64,000 bases of DNA from contig JABAKD010000016.1 of NCBI GenBank assembly GCA_012845835.1, positions 19,883,196 through 19,947,195 on the forward strand. The letters are read 5' to 3'. Origin of the DNA: Undaria pinnatifida. Its lineage: Eukaryota > Sar > Phaeophyceae > Laminariales > Alariaceae. A program made the position numbers and the translations under genes. Within the stretch, counting starts at the first letter, position 1. Each line of letters opens with the position of its first letter. Positions 1 through 12,800 of the stretch are shown piece by piece. The notes under the pieces were generated by a model that saw nothing but the letters and a program-made list of their open reading frames with translations, was not told where the DNA came from and did not search any database.

Positions 1-19
1 CTCCCCCATACTAAATTGA

Positions 20-210
20 AGTAATTTTTCCCTCAAAAGGGTTCTCCGCTAACGCCCCGAAAAATGTTCCCTATACTAAGTTCAAGTAATTTTGCCCCCA
101 AGAGGGTTTCCAGTGGTGAAGGCGTTAATCTCCCCGATACTAACTTCAAGTAATTTTGCCCCCAAAAGGGTTTCCAGTGGGAAAGCCGTTAATCTCCCAG
201 AGAGAGAAAG
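20..210 (+). repeat. Tandem repeat of about 70 bp at the window start
   Basis: Two to three units containing ATACTAAnTTCAAGTAATTT, TGCCCCCAAnAGGGTTTCCA and a GCCGTTAATCTCCC-like end. The first unit is more diverged. It may continue to the left of the window. Confidence 0.7.
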
Positions 211-230
211 CGAGGAACATCAGAAACAAA

Positions 231-540
231 ACGTGGTGCGCCTATATCGTAGCAGGCGTCTCACACTGTTGAAGTTAAAGACATGCGAGGTCATGGGTTC
301 AAGTCTCACGGAGTGCATATTAATAGTTCTCGTAGGGACTTTTTCTTGCAAAAATAAAAACGACGAGCGAAAAGCGCGAGAGCGTGAGTTAGCAAAGCTC
401 GATGAGGGCCAACGAGCATAAAAACCTGAAAAGCGAGAAATAAATGCGGAGCCCTGTGCGTGATAAAATTGAAGGCAATTCCGGGGAGGGGGGAGGGAAG
501 ACACCTGTGACCACGGCTTGCCCAGAAGGTTCTTTAGAGT
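231..540 (+). mobile_element. tRNA-derived SINE-like repeat, copy 1
   Basis: A B-box-like GGTTCAAGTCTCAC near 294 precedes a body shared with 9290-9590: GAGTGCAT, GGGACTTTTTCTTGC, AAGCGCGAGAGCGTGAGTTA, GATAAAATTGAAGGCAA and CGGCTTGCCCAGAAG. The A box is not clear. No coding capacity. Confidence 0.65.
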
Positions 541-2094
541 ATAACCTCTAACGGGTTGAAGCTGGAGAGTAGAAAAATATCAACAACAAAAAAACTGAGG
601 TCTGCGTCAGCTGAACCATCGAGCTGTCTGACTGTCTGGCCAACGCACTAACAGCTTGACACAGCATGCCGGTTTGGTTCGAAGCCAGTTTACGGTACAG
701 CGGGGGGAACCGTCGCATAGTAGAGGCCCGGAGAGGCCCGTGGTTTGCGGATAGGAGACAAACAGATAACCAAGTTCGCTACTGGATGAAAGGGAGTGTG
801 TTAAAATACGAGAGGAAAAGCGAAAAAAAGTAAAAAATAAAAACTACCAAAAAAAACGGGAAAAGTAAAATGCAAAGCTGTGCAAGCCGAAAAGAGCTTG
901 CCTTGGGGAGAGAAGAGCACCGGGGAGAAGGTCACGAAGCCCAAGGTCGACACGATCACTGCTACGACGTCGCCAATTGTGGTGGTACTCCGAGTGGGGG
1001 ATGCGTGGTTGGTCGGTGTTGGGAAGCGTGCTCCTCATGGGTTCCGGTGCCCTTGTTTGGTCTCGCCTCATGGCTCGCTGGATAGACTCAAAAGCTTATA
1101 CATTATTTCCTCTTCATTGGACTCTAAAAGACAGACAACACAGGCCTAGCCACGATAGGGCTGGGTAGAGCAGGTAGAGCGGGAGGAGCAGGTAGTGAGA
1201 TGTGGGGCGTCCTGCTTGTCCCATCATCGTCACCTACATTATCGCCAATCTATGATGGCCTTGACGTGAATGTGGCATCTAAAGTCACGTGGTTTCACCT
1301 CAACCATGACATGGCTTCACGTCGAATCTATAAAGCTATCCTTCTACGGAGGGCACTCCATTACAGAAACATCAGCTCGAGGACAAACAAAAAAACTACC
1401 AACGTTTACGGTACATCGGCTACAAGTCTCCATAATTTACCGGTTGGTGAACACAGGATCACCCACAACATGTGACGCGAACTGCCAGGCTAGGGGCCAA
1501 TTCTTTCTACGTCAGATACGCTGGGTTGCACGGCATGCGCACGCATGGACTGAAACAATGGCGTGTCATTCCCTCGATGGTTCCCGCGTTTTTTTGTCCT
1601 CCGACGACAGGTGGGATGCCACGGCTTTCCGCACGCTATGCCACCCCGTGCTGGTGGCTTCCCTTCTCTTCTTACGCTCGCAACAGAGAATTGCTCCACC
1701 ACAGTCACAGCAGAGCCTCCCCCGTTCTAGGCGTAAAGCAACATGGACGAGTTTGTGGACAAGCCGTGGTAGAAAAAAGGTACCAGGTACGATATCACTT
1801 AAGAATTAAAAATTAGATGGGCGTGGCGTATACGCATTAGAGTCATTGCCGTACGTATAACACACAAAAATAGCACACACCCTGAGACCTATTTCAGAGA
1901 CGATATGATTCCCCTTAAAAAGCAAGAACACACACCACGAAAACGTTATTATTATTAGTGATCATTTTCTGTTAACCCTCACCCTGTTCACCCTGGCAAG
2001 ATGTATGCTACGATATCTAGAGGTAGGTAGCATTTTTTGGCTATTTGTTGTCTCGTGTTGTGTAGTTAATGACGGGGCTGTCCTTAACTAACCC

Positions 2095-2290
2095 AAACTC
2101 TTCGGAAATAATACAACACTTTTTTTATAGCGTGATTCTCGTTGTGTACCTAGGCCATGGGATTCTTCATCCGGTATACCGTAGCAGTTTCATTTTTTCT
2201 CCAGATCAACTTTTGGGAGAGGTCTTGAGCTCCCAAATCCTGGAACCTCATAAAACAAGTGGTGCACCTCTGTCGTATTAATAGCACTCG
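2095..2290 (+). repeat. GGCCATGG dispersed repeat, copy A
   Basis: Core GTGTACCTAGGCCATGGGAT, then TCTTCAT, GTAGCAGTTTCATTTTTTCT, TTTTGGGAGAG and a GGTGCACCTCT end. The same order recurs at about 9845-10025. Probably a short non-autonomous element; no terminal inverted repeats seen. Confidence 0.6.
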
Positions 2291-3358
2291 TCGCAACATC
2301 CACGGGACTCACCTATCACCAAACAATAATACATCTGTACATCTGGAAAAACGAGCGACACCAGTCTATCTCGGAGTTTGCAAAATCTGAGTACTCATAT
2401 CGAACTCACAGCACAGCTGACGCATTTTATTTTTTAGTTATATTTTATAAAACGGGGGGCTTCGAAAGACGTCGAGTCGACATGTTTCCAGAAATAAATG
2501 TCGATCTTGGAAATGCCCCGTGGACGTGACGTATTTCCATAGATAAACGCATCGGTCGTGTCGGTGTTTACGAACACTCTCCCCCTCGTCGAGAAAATCT
2601 GCTTCGAAAATCCAAATCGTCCGAGGGGGTGACAAGAGTGTGCTTGTTATCGCGCGTGTGAAACGATAGTTGGGTGGCGACGCGGTTCAACAAACTTATT
2701 TCAGATCGTGATGAAAATAAAACACACCGTGAGCAACAACCGCTGCATGCACCAGCAACCAGGTACAGTAACTCACAGCAATTCCGCAAAATAGCTGCAC
2801 GCAACGAGCTGGCAAACCAAGCCACCAACAACAATGACTATACCAGGTAGTCGACGACTCACAGTGGACATGGACGACCTGCTGGACAAGCCGTGGTTGC
2901 AAGCATTATCCTGTGATGGGGCAGTCTGTGAGTTGGCTGAACTTGACGTTTGTCAGCGTGGCGACGAAGTAAGCCAAACAACTTTTTTTCGCACTTACCG
3001 GCATGAAAAACACTGCGAGGCACGAACAAACGCTCCATCCAGTCTGACACAAAAATCGCGCACGACAAGTCTGCAGATAACTCGACGCAACTAACGCTAA
3101 TACCTAGCCAACTCCCAGGTATTGATAACTAGTCAGCGACTCATTATTTTAGCGTAGTCAGCTAACTCACGGACCCCACCGGTTATTGTGTCTCTAGAAG
3201 TGGCCATACCGGAAAAAAAAAACTAGCTCGTTGAAGTTGTGATCCATACTTGGAAGTATGCATGCAAGGCCGCCTCACTAGCGGTTCTTAGTATTAATAC
3301 GAGCAGTAGGATGCAGCTCCCCCTTATATGCGACTTGCCGAACACCTCACGGCACTAC

Positions 3359-3520
3359 GCGCTTGGTGGAAGCAATGTCTACCTGGTCGGTGAAAACCCG
3401 ACATGCTCCGTCCCGGCTTGTAGGGATGCGAGGGTCTATGGTCATGCGACTACGGCCATGCGTGAATATCGAGTATACCCCAACCCCCCACCCCGCCTCC
3501 CGTTACTCGCCTCGATTTTA
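3359..3520 (+). repeat. Dispersed repeat, copy 1 of a pair
   Basis: Shares with 15832-15985 the sequence CGCTTGG, CTGGTCGGTGAAAACCCGAC, ATGCTCCGTCCCGGC and TTGTAGGGATGCGAGGG, same strand. A 150-residue open frame covers it (3239-3691) but resembles nothing I know, so I treat it as a repeat. Confidence 0.55.
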
Positions 3521-4303
3521 TCAATGCTGCAGAATACTGCAGAGCAGGGTATTCCACCTATTAATACGAGCAATATCTGCTCGTCGATTTTGGGCAATTT
3601 TGCCGATTTACACACGCTCTCGCGATTTCAGCTACCGACGACTGAAATTTTTGGTGGTTTGACCGAATCGGGGGTTGGAACCTTAAACTAGAACCTCCGA
3701 ACTTTAGCCAGCGAGCCTCGGGTAACAGCAGTCTATCAGTCTATTGTAGCGGTTGACTATTGATATGTTCTCGTACCCAACACCTACTACTACTATATAT
3801 CTAATACGAAGTACTACCGATGTGGCGTACCTGGTACAGAATTAATGTGGACGAAAATGTAAGGACTGTTTGGCACCCTCACTAATTACTATTAGTCCGG
3901 GCGGTAGTGTTTTGGGGGAGGGGGTGAAGAGGGCAGGGCCACAGAGAGACCGAGACGGCGGGGAGTCTTTCCCTGCCACGACCGACAACAGTAAATCAGT
4001 TGTATCAAACAGCATTACCGCACACCCTTCTGCAAGCATACACGCAGCAGTTACAAACCAGCCATTATACTGTCTGTATGGACAGCGGGTTGTCGTTCGA
4101 TGCTTTTTCTGAAGTGTGTGGGTGGGACGGCTTGGCCTTTGCGGCTGGACCAGGAGGGCGGGGAGGTACATCTAGTTTTCGTATTTTTTTGTTATTGGCA
4201 ACATCGCTTCACGCTTGTATCGGGACGTTGTGTTCTTTCGTCATGTTTCTGGATTTTGACACTCACGCTACATTGCCTGGTGGCAAATGACACAAAAAAA
4301 AAA

Positions 4304-4425
4304 CGACCTATATCCTTAATGAGGACACACAACCCGTAATACGCGCCATCGGAGTAGCTTGCAAAGATGAGTTTCGGCAAAATCTTGGATCTCACAGCTG
4401 GAGTGCATTTTCATTTTATGTAATA
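4304..4425 (+). repeat. 430-bp dispersed repeat, short copy
   Basis: Only the last 120 bases of the family: CGACCTATATCCTTAATGAG, GACACACAACCCGTAATACG, CAAAGATGAGTTTCGGCAAA and CTCACAGCTGGAGTG. It follows an A-rich run. Confidence 0.75.
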
Positions 4426-4477
4426 ATAATAGACTAATAGTCCTACCGTCCCTGTATTCTCGATTGTTTGCCAGATA

Positions 4478-4643
4478 CAGTAGGTGGCCCTATATAGTGC
4501 GGGTGTCCGATATTGTGCGGGTGAAATCGTTTGGCACAATATAGACCCCTCTATAGTGGCCGGTTTTTAGATAGTGCGGGTGCCCGGTATAGTGCGGTTA
4601 AATTTTCGTGACACATACCCGCACTATATAGGGCCACCTACTG
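4478..4643 (+). mobile_element. 166-bp MITE, pogo/Tc1-mariner type
   Basis: Starts CAGTAGGTGGCCC and ends with its exact inverse, GGGCCACCTACTG. Counting the flanking TA, 29 bases at each end match perfectly as inverted repeats. It is flanked by TA on both sides (4476-4477, 4644-4645), the target duplication of Tc1/mariner-type transposases; the CAGT start is common in the pogo branch. The inside repeats the word TATAGTGCGGGTG. No coding capacity, so it must have been moved by a transposase elsewhere. Perfect ends suggest a recent insertion. Confidence 0.85.
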
Positions 4644-6720
4644 TATTAAGGTCACGAAGCCGAGATACCTGGTACATACTAGTGCTGCCGTCTACACCTA
4701 CTGGTTGGTACCAGGAATATCGTTCGCCCTCGGATCGTCGGTTTTAGATTTTAGGGTAGAAGGAACACATAGCTTCGGGCCGCCACGTTTATTTGTGGTG
4801 TGCTAATGAATACCGTACCTGGGCAAACCTGGGCACTGCTGTTGGACGCACCCAAAACAAAGGAAAAGTTGCACTATTTTTACGCCACTGCCCACGGCTC
4901 TCTAAGACTACGATGTTATAGTCTGAGCTTGAAATGCCTGCGGAGGAAAATAGCCGTTCCTCAACTTAGCAATAATAGTACCGCACACAGAAGAGTTGCT
5001 GTTGATGCTGGTGGTGTTGATGCTACCGTAGTTGTTGGTGTGTACGGGACCATAGATACACCAACAGCAGCAGAGCCCAATCAACTATGCATGGTACCTG
5101 GTACCAGGTAGCTCCCTACTGTGCATACAGGTAGTCTATAGGGACCGTTTAACATTCATTTTGATAGCTAAGGGCTTGCTAAGTTTCGGTTCAGAGTAGT
5201 ACGATAGACTATACAGAGCACCTGGTACATGGTACAGGTACTTTGATACACGGCGGTAGAAATGTGTGTCAGGTGCCAGCCCAACACACACCGGCACAAC
5301 TCAAGGCACCGGCACTATTGCTATTACTCACCCTTTCTGTACCGTAGTATAACATCGGCCGCAGACATGGCGGATGAAAGCACAACGCGCTCTCACCTTG
5401 TATTCCTGTCGTGACATCATCGTGTCTTCCTCCTCCTCCTTCTCCCAGACCACCACGACTACCGCCGCCGCGATGACGGTAGCAAGCGAGAGGCACTGAT
5501 GGATTGATCGTTGTTCGGACAAGAACAATACGAAGTACGAGGCACCCTGGTACCAGGATGCTGGCTTTCTGCCGCTTTCTGCGAGGTCTTGCTCTTGCTA
5601 TCTTGTACCACCGGCGGGACTTAGAACGAGGAAACAACGACGTACGTACCTGGTAGGAAGGCGCAAGTATAGCACGTGCCAGGTAGGAGGAGATCACGCC
5701 ATAAATGATGGTTGACTTGTCCTTGTCATGCAGATTGCGTGATTGACACTGTCTGCTGTTCAGAGGATTATTTCGGCGAGACAAGCCTTACAGCAGCAGC
5801 AGTTGCGAGCGATACAGCGACGTATCATAGTAATACCGGTAGTATACTGTATGTGGCATATTTGAACCAGCCGTGATAGAGTCGGGTCCTCGCTGTATGT
5901 TGCTGTGGTTGACCCGTGTAGTATTACAGTAGTAGTACTAGTTTGCTGTGTATATAATAATTCCAGCCTATTAATTCCAGCCGGGGGACCTCGGCCGGAT
6001 CTCGGCGGGATATTCGAAGAACACAAACACTCGGTATGCACTCGTACTGGAACGGACGGAAACATTCTGGCGGCTGACAGCGCTTCTGTTGAGTTGTTGC
6101 TGCCTACGCTACAGGTACCCCAATCGCAAAATGCAAAATGAAACGGAGCAGATAGAAGATGCCTGCAATAATCGCAAATTTCGTACCTCCTTCAAATCAG
6201 AAGAACCAAGAAGATGAGGAAGCAGTCCGAATCCAAGTTAAGCAGATACCTTTGCACCGTGATCTGTCATTCGTGTCGAACTGGTTGGGTGCGTTGGGTG
6301 CGGCAAGCGATTGTTCAGCTGGTTTGCGTTGTGTGCTGTGTGGTTTGGGTTGCGTTGCTCCGGTGGCATGCGGCACCATCATCAGTGTGCTCTTCGCGAT
6401 CAGAACAACACGCCGCAGTTTTACTATTTTTCTGCTGTTTGGGGGGGGGAGGTTGTTCCATGATTATATTTGTTCCAAAACGTTGGTAATCGCATACGCA
6501 TCACAACACCCACGCGCTAGGAAAGAAAGACCGAACGAGCTATCAGGTAGGCGAAACTCACAGCACCGCCTGTTGAGTGCATCGGCCGACAGACCCGAGG
6601 TGCGGCGGACTTCACAATTCGCGCTCGAGAAACTAATCGCCCCCGACCGAATGGTGATTTTTCTTCATTTCCAAACATCAGCAGCAATCTGAGGTCAAAT
6701 CTAAACAGAACAAGGGCGGC
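4644..6720. other. Intergenic, no gene supported
   Basis: Contains several of the palindromic TACCTGGTAC words and some 60-180 residue open frames (the longest 6159-6692) without recognisable domains. It could include the promoter and 5' UTR of the kinase gene; no TATA box is evident. Confidence 0.45.
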
Positions 6721-6843
6721 ATGGGATCGCTGCGATTACATCCCAATGAGAGCGCTCATCCTGCTCCTCCTGCAACCCGCGAGGATAACCGTGGCAGCGA
6801 GCCGGCGACGAGCCAAGAAGTTAATGCGGACGGCGGTCAGCAG
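6721..6843 (+). CDS. Kinase gene exon 1 (N-terminal 41 residues)
   Basis: Open from ATG 6721 to a strong donor CAG|GTGAGA. It ends in phase 0, matching the phase-0 acceptor at 8781. The peptide is hydrophilic, rich in Pro, Glu and Asn, with no signal peptide. This is the least certain exon because it rests only on the open frame and the splice site. Confidence 0.5.
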
Positions 6844-9800
6844 GTGAGAGAGTGTATGATCCACGAGGTGGCACAGTCTTTCTCAGTGGTCATCCGTTGG
6901 GCCTGAGGTGGTTTTCGGGGGAAAGCAAAGTGTTTTTTGATCTTGCTTTGTGTGGCGTTTCTTTTCAATCCAGCGCGGTGATCGTTCCATGGCGCAAACA
7001 TTACATTAGCCACAGCAGTCGCTTAGCACACCCGCCGAGCACCTGCAGTACCCTATGGCACCCTAACCCACCCTCGCATAGCTCCGCACCGGAGGGGCGT
7101 ACCCCCGGTACGCTCGAGGGGACCCTCTCGGGGTTGCAGGTGGGCACTCCTTTTGGTGCTCATCCTTGATCTCGCCCTCCTCCCCTTCCGCCTCCCTTTC
7201 CCCGAAAACTCCGCCGGCGGTAAACTTTATTTTCTTATCAACTGGTGTTTAGAGCGGTACGTGCGAGGTGCAACGGTCCGTACAGACAAAACGCCCTCTA
7301 TGCACTTGTACTGTGGGATGATATTTCAGCACCATGCATTTTGGCTAACACCGGCAGCAGCAGCTACCCCCACCTACTAGTTTTTGCATAACAGCGGGCG
7401 TGCAACTTGATCGTACGGCAGCAGTGATCACCAGTATTCACCACTAGTATAGCATAGAGCACTTGCAACGGCACCGCCAGGTAGGCACTTGCGTCTACAA
7501 AACGGTAGACGTAAAATCGGCCGAGAAACTGCATACAACGCAGTGCATAGGGCTGCGATTCGGCAGGATATCACGACTAATAAAACGAAATCGCTAGGCT
7601 ACTAGGCTAGGCAAGCCAACGAAGCCTTCTGCCTGTGACGGTAGACGGCACGTGGGTTGGCGAAGCCAGTGGTGACCGATGTGCCGGCCTTCGTCAGGAG
7701 GGTGCAACGAGCAAAAATCGCATCGCCCGCGAGCAGCAAGCAGGAAACGCAGCACTGCCACCACCACTAGCGGTATCAGTAGTCCCGGTAGATGAAGAAA
7801 GCGCTATGCCCGTAGCGGGTAGCCCGATTTAAGAGCACCTCGTGACAAGCCGAAACAAGCTCTCTTGTTTATAGCCACCAGGTATGATACACACAGTGCT
7901 AGTTGTTCAGCATTTCCACTGCTATTAGAATAGCCGATTGAGTCTTCAGATTTGGTGGGTATCATGCGTACCTCAAGGTTGTACTCCCATCAATATCTGG
8001 GCACTGGCAGCCTCCATCAGTAGATATTTACGAGAACTGCGTCAGTATACTGGAATGTATCAGAGACCTGACCCGCCACCACCATGGGTTCGGCCGTAAT
8101 TAAAAACTATGCAGTGTGTAAACCATTAATAACTGTGTTCGCCTGTGGTAACACCTCCCCATTCCCATCTCCAAGAATGCCTGCTGTACACCAATTGAGT
8201 ATTGATCGCGAATTTCAGCCCACCACATAGCGGCGATGGGTTTGACGGCGCTGAAAAACTACAAACGAAGAGCGCTTTACCTGCTCGCGCGTGGTGTAAC
8301 CCCCTCCGCCAGCCCGCCCGCCCGCCCGCTCCCCCCATCATGCTATATGCGAGGACATTTCTTGACATTTCCAATCCACCACCGCCATGGTCTCAAACAT
8401 TCTACCAACCACGTCTACACTCAACCTGTCCGTGCGCACTGCACACACGTTGAAGGATCCCCCCCCCTCGTCCGCTGCGCTCATTCGCTATTACCTTGCC
8501 CTCACCCCTCGTCGCCTGCCCTCATCCGGCCTCCCCTGCCCTCAGCCCCATTTCCCTGCCCTCAACCCCCTTGCCCTACCCTCACTCACATCTCCCTACC
8601 CTCAACCCCCTCTTCCAACCCCCCCCCCACCCGTTCGTCTTATCCCACCTATGGTTGTCTCCCCCCCGCGCACCCCCTCTCTCCGCCTCTCACACCTCCC
8701 CTGTCATCACCCCACCTCCCCCCCCCCCTACCCCTCCACGCTCGTCTCGTCCTATCTAGGGTCGCCCCCCCCCACCACAGCACGACGCAACCCCGGCAGT
8801 GGCCGTATCTGCCATGGTGGAGCTCCTCCACCCCCTCCCGGCTAACAGCGTACCCGGTGCAATCAGGAGCTGGTTCCCGGGCAAGTACCATCACGCCTGC
8901 GTAGAGCGTGCGCGCGCCACCGGCGACCCTATCGCCGTCCTCATTGCTGAAAGGGTGGTGTCTGCTGCTGCAACTGCTGCTACTGCTGGCACTGCCGCTA
9001 CGGTGGACCCCCCGGGGATGGTTCTGGGGAGGGTTTTGGGGGAGGGAGGCTCCGGCTGTGTCAGGATGGTGTCCATGCCGGACCTTGGGTTCACCGGCGC
9101 CATGAAAACCTTAAAAGCGGTGAGATAGCTCGATTTTCTTGAGCGTGTTATTTCTTTAGAGTTGTACCCGCGTTTTTTTTTCACAAGCTATTTCCGAAAA
9201 TAAACCCGATAGGCTTACGAACTGTTTTTGTCTTCGGGATACCCTCGGAATCACGTGCTCCATGAAGACATCCAAGGCGGTGAAACTTGACAAGTGATAC
9301 CATGAGGCCGGTCGCCCCGGTGATGTATCAGATTATCCTCGAGCTTGGTATAGATCATTTCCGTGAGTTCGACCCCCCCCGAGTGCATACTCGCATGAAC
9401 TCGGAGGGATTTTTTCTTGCGCACAAATTGACTGGCGGAAAGCGCGAGAGCGTGAGTTAGCAACACTCGATGAAAAATGGGCGAGCAGTGGGATTGCTGA
9501 ACCCTATGCGCGATAAAACGTTGAAGGCAAGAACCGGGGGGGGGGAGGGACGACACTTGTGACTACGGCTTGTCCAGAAGCTGGGAAATCGAAACGTTAA
9601 AAAAAGAAAAAAAAAAAAACATAGAGGTAGCCCTTTTTCTTTTTGGCCAGAGTAATTGTGAGTGGTTACAAGTCGGGGTCCTCGAGTGAAGAGCTCCCCG
9701 ACATCGTTGGATTATATAGCGTTTATAATAGCAGTAGCAGCAGTTGTGTTTGGGCGCGTCTGCGATAGCGATATCGTACTGCTGTAGCAATTTTGTCTGA

Positions 9801-12800
9801 AACGTGTTCTGAATCACGGGACTTCTTAGCCCACAATCGTCGGAATTTTCGGATTTATTTTGCAATTGTTTTCGTGGTGTACCTACGGAGGCCATGGAAT
9901 TGTTCATTGGATATTGTAGCAGTTTCATCTTTTTCCCATTTCAGTTTTTGGGAGAGTTTTTTTTTCTTTTAGAGCTCCTCTCGAGTGAGGAGCATCATGA
10001 AATAATCGGTACACCTCTATTCTGCCGTACCACACTACTGCCTTCGGCCTGCCCCGTCCTTGGGGTGGGCCGAGGAAGCCCGCGAGGACCTGCAGCGGTC
10101 TAGCGGCAGTCACACGGGCATCGAGCCTCGGGCTGGGTAGAGAGGGAACCTTGCGCGGTCTGGCTAGTGAACTGCTCACTCTAAGGACCGCGTGGGGTGG
10201 TGGTGATGGGTTTTCTTTTTAACCCCGACGCCGAGGAGTTTATCCCCGGGGCAGGACGGGTACATCACCACAGCAGAGAGCGCAGCGTGGGCAGCTTGGG
10301 GAGTGGAGAGGCTGGCCACCGCGTGGGTACGCATGCACGACAGGAAGGATGGGAGTGTCGGCGTTGGCTGGGACGGCTGCACCCAGCCAGCGGAAACCAA
10401 GGCGCGAACCGGGCTACGAAACGGAGAGCCACAATCATCACATTAATAGAGAGAAAAAAGAAACAACAGAAACAGAAACGGAGGAGGGGACGAGCCTCTC
10501 GTCGGCTGGCCGAGAAAGCAGCACGCGAGACTCGTAAGAGACGGAAGGCGGCACTTGTGGCGGTAGCGACCTACAACGTACGTACCCTGGCCGTAAAGGG
10601 GAAGAACGGGTATGGGCATGACGAGCGTGTACTGGCGAAAGGCCAGCAACTCGGCTGTGACTTCATTGGCCTGCAGGAAACTCGACGGCCCGGCAACACG
10701 AGATTCAGTGCAGCTGGATACCAAGTTTTTTGCCCAGGTCAGGAAAAAACAGCAGCGAGGCAAGGGCTGTACGGAGTAGGTCTAGCAGTTAAGGACTCAA
10801 TATGCCGTAAGTCTAGGTTCACCCAGCAGTTCATTGACGAACGGCTTATGTCTATGCGCTTTGAGTTGGATGGTCGATGCGATGCTGTTAATTTCGTCGT
10901 TGCGTACGCCCCAACTGATTGTACCAAAGACACCAAGCTGAAAGGTATTTTCTGGCAAAAGCTGGAGGACCTGGTTGAACAGATCCCCACTAAAGAGTGT
11001 TTGTTTGTACTGATGGATGCTAACGCGCGAACTGGGCAGAGGATGGAAGGGTGCGGTGATGATGAAAGTAGGGTGCTTGGAGCATACGGACGAGATGCTC
11101 GTAGCGATAATGGCAAACGACTTTTGTCGTTCGCTACCAATTGCAAGCTAGCTCTCACCAACACATTTTTCAGCACGCGCAAGGGTGGGATATGGCATAC
11201 GTACAACGGCACCAGCCCGAATGACCGTAAGAGGATAGACTACATCCTAACCCGCCAAGCCCATCGACCTAGAGTACATGATGTTAAAGTCATCCCACAG
11301 CCTCCGCCACCAGCTAAGGCCGATTCAGACCACAACATTGTGTACATCAAGGTCCGACTTAGTGGTCACTTTTCGTCCAACAGAAAAATGCTGAAACCCC
11401 CAAAACGCCGAGAATTCGACAGGCAGCTTTTTTTATCCGACGGAAAGCGTCGCCAACGAGTAATCGCGAGGGTTGTTTCCACTCTCAACCAACCTATCCA
11501 GCCCCGTAACACGTCTGGCATGGTTGAGTTTTTCACCACGACTATCATCGATGCTGTAGAGAAAGAGGTGCCACCTCCACCACGTCGCCACCGCCGGCAT
11601 GGTTGGTGCGAGCCTGCCGAAACTTCGGCCGCTTTCAGAGTAGCATGGACAGCGAGGGAGGATGCGAGACAGTTCTTGCGTGCCAACCCCCGAGATAGTG
11701 TAGCGTGGAAGAAATTGAGATCTGCGTGTGCGAATCTGCAGGAAGTGGTTGCCGCAGGAGTACAAGCGTACTTTGAAGAGTACCTCGCCGAAACCGAGAG
11801 ACTCCTAGCGAGTAACGATCAACGAGGGTTCTACAAGCACCTGAAGAGTACGGTGGGATTGCAAGGTACAAAAGCGAGGAGCGAGCAGTTTAGTATGGAC
11901 GAGGATGGCACGTTGTTGCGGGATCAAGCGCGAATTCGTGAACGATGGGCGGGGCACTACCACAAACTCTTGAACACGAAATCGCTGAAACTCGATCCCA
12001 CGATCATCGACCTCTTACCACCGCGACCGATTAAACTATCGCTTGGAGATGAACCATCCATGGACGAGATGACGGATGCGATTAAGGGCATGTCAAATTG
12101 GAAAGCCGTTGGACCAGACGGTCTCCCGGTCGAACTACTAAAACTTGACCACCCCGCTTTCGTCCAGTGTTTTCACAATATCCTTGTCAACGTGTGGGTA
12201 ACGGGCGAAGTCCCCCAGCAATGGAAAGATGCTATCATCAAGACCCTTCACAAAAAAAAGGATCGAACTGATTGCAACAATTACAGAGGGATCTCGCTTG
12301 TTGCCCACGCAGGCAAAATATTGTTGAAAATCGTTGCGTCCCGCCTTAGCAACTACTGCGAGACCGAGGAAATACTTCCTGAAGAACAGTGCGGCTTCCG
12401 TCCCGCACGGTCGACGGTCGACATGCTGTTTGTCGTGCGCCGGTTGCAAGAGCTCGGACGACAGAGGAAAATCCCCCTGTACATGTGCTTCATCGATCTG
12501 CAGAAAGCGTACGACTCTGTCGACCGGGAACTGTTGTGGGAGGTACTCACACGCCTTGGCGTACCAACCAAGATGCTTACAGTTATCCGCAACTTCCACG
12601 AAGGCATGCGGGCTCGCGTGCGTGCGGATGACGGCGAGCACTCGGATTGGTTTAATGTCACCCAGGGGCTGCGGCAAGGCTGCGTGCTATCACCGTTACT
12701 GTTCAACGTGTTCTTCGCTGCTGCGATACACGTCGTGCTGGTACGCTTCAGCAAAGACGAAAGCATCGTAAGGGATTTGGTTCACCTCGAAGAGGGCAGT

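Larger units (their letters stand above)
541..4303. other. Intergenic, no gene supported
   Basis: Many short open frames on both strands, none with a recognisable motif. Contains the repeats listed separately, a tRNA-like B box near 678 (GGTTCGAAGCC), and two copies of a 27-base word ACATGGACGAxxTxxTGGAC AAGCCGTGG at about 1740 and 2867. Confidence 0.5.

Noticed and set aside
6159-6692. 177-residue plus-strand frame upstream of the kinase gene
   Set aside because: No recognisable domain, no fitting splice site into exon 1, and uneven composition. Could be 5' UTR sequence.
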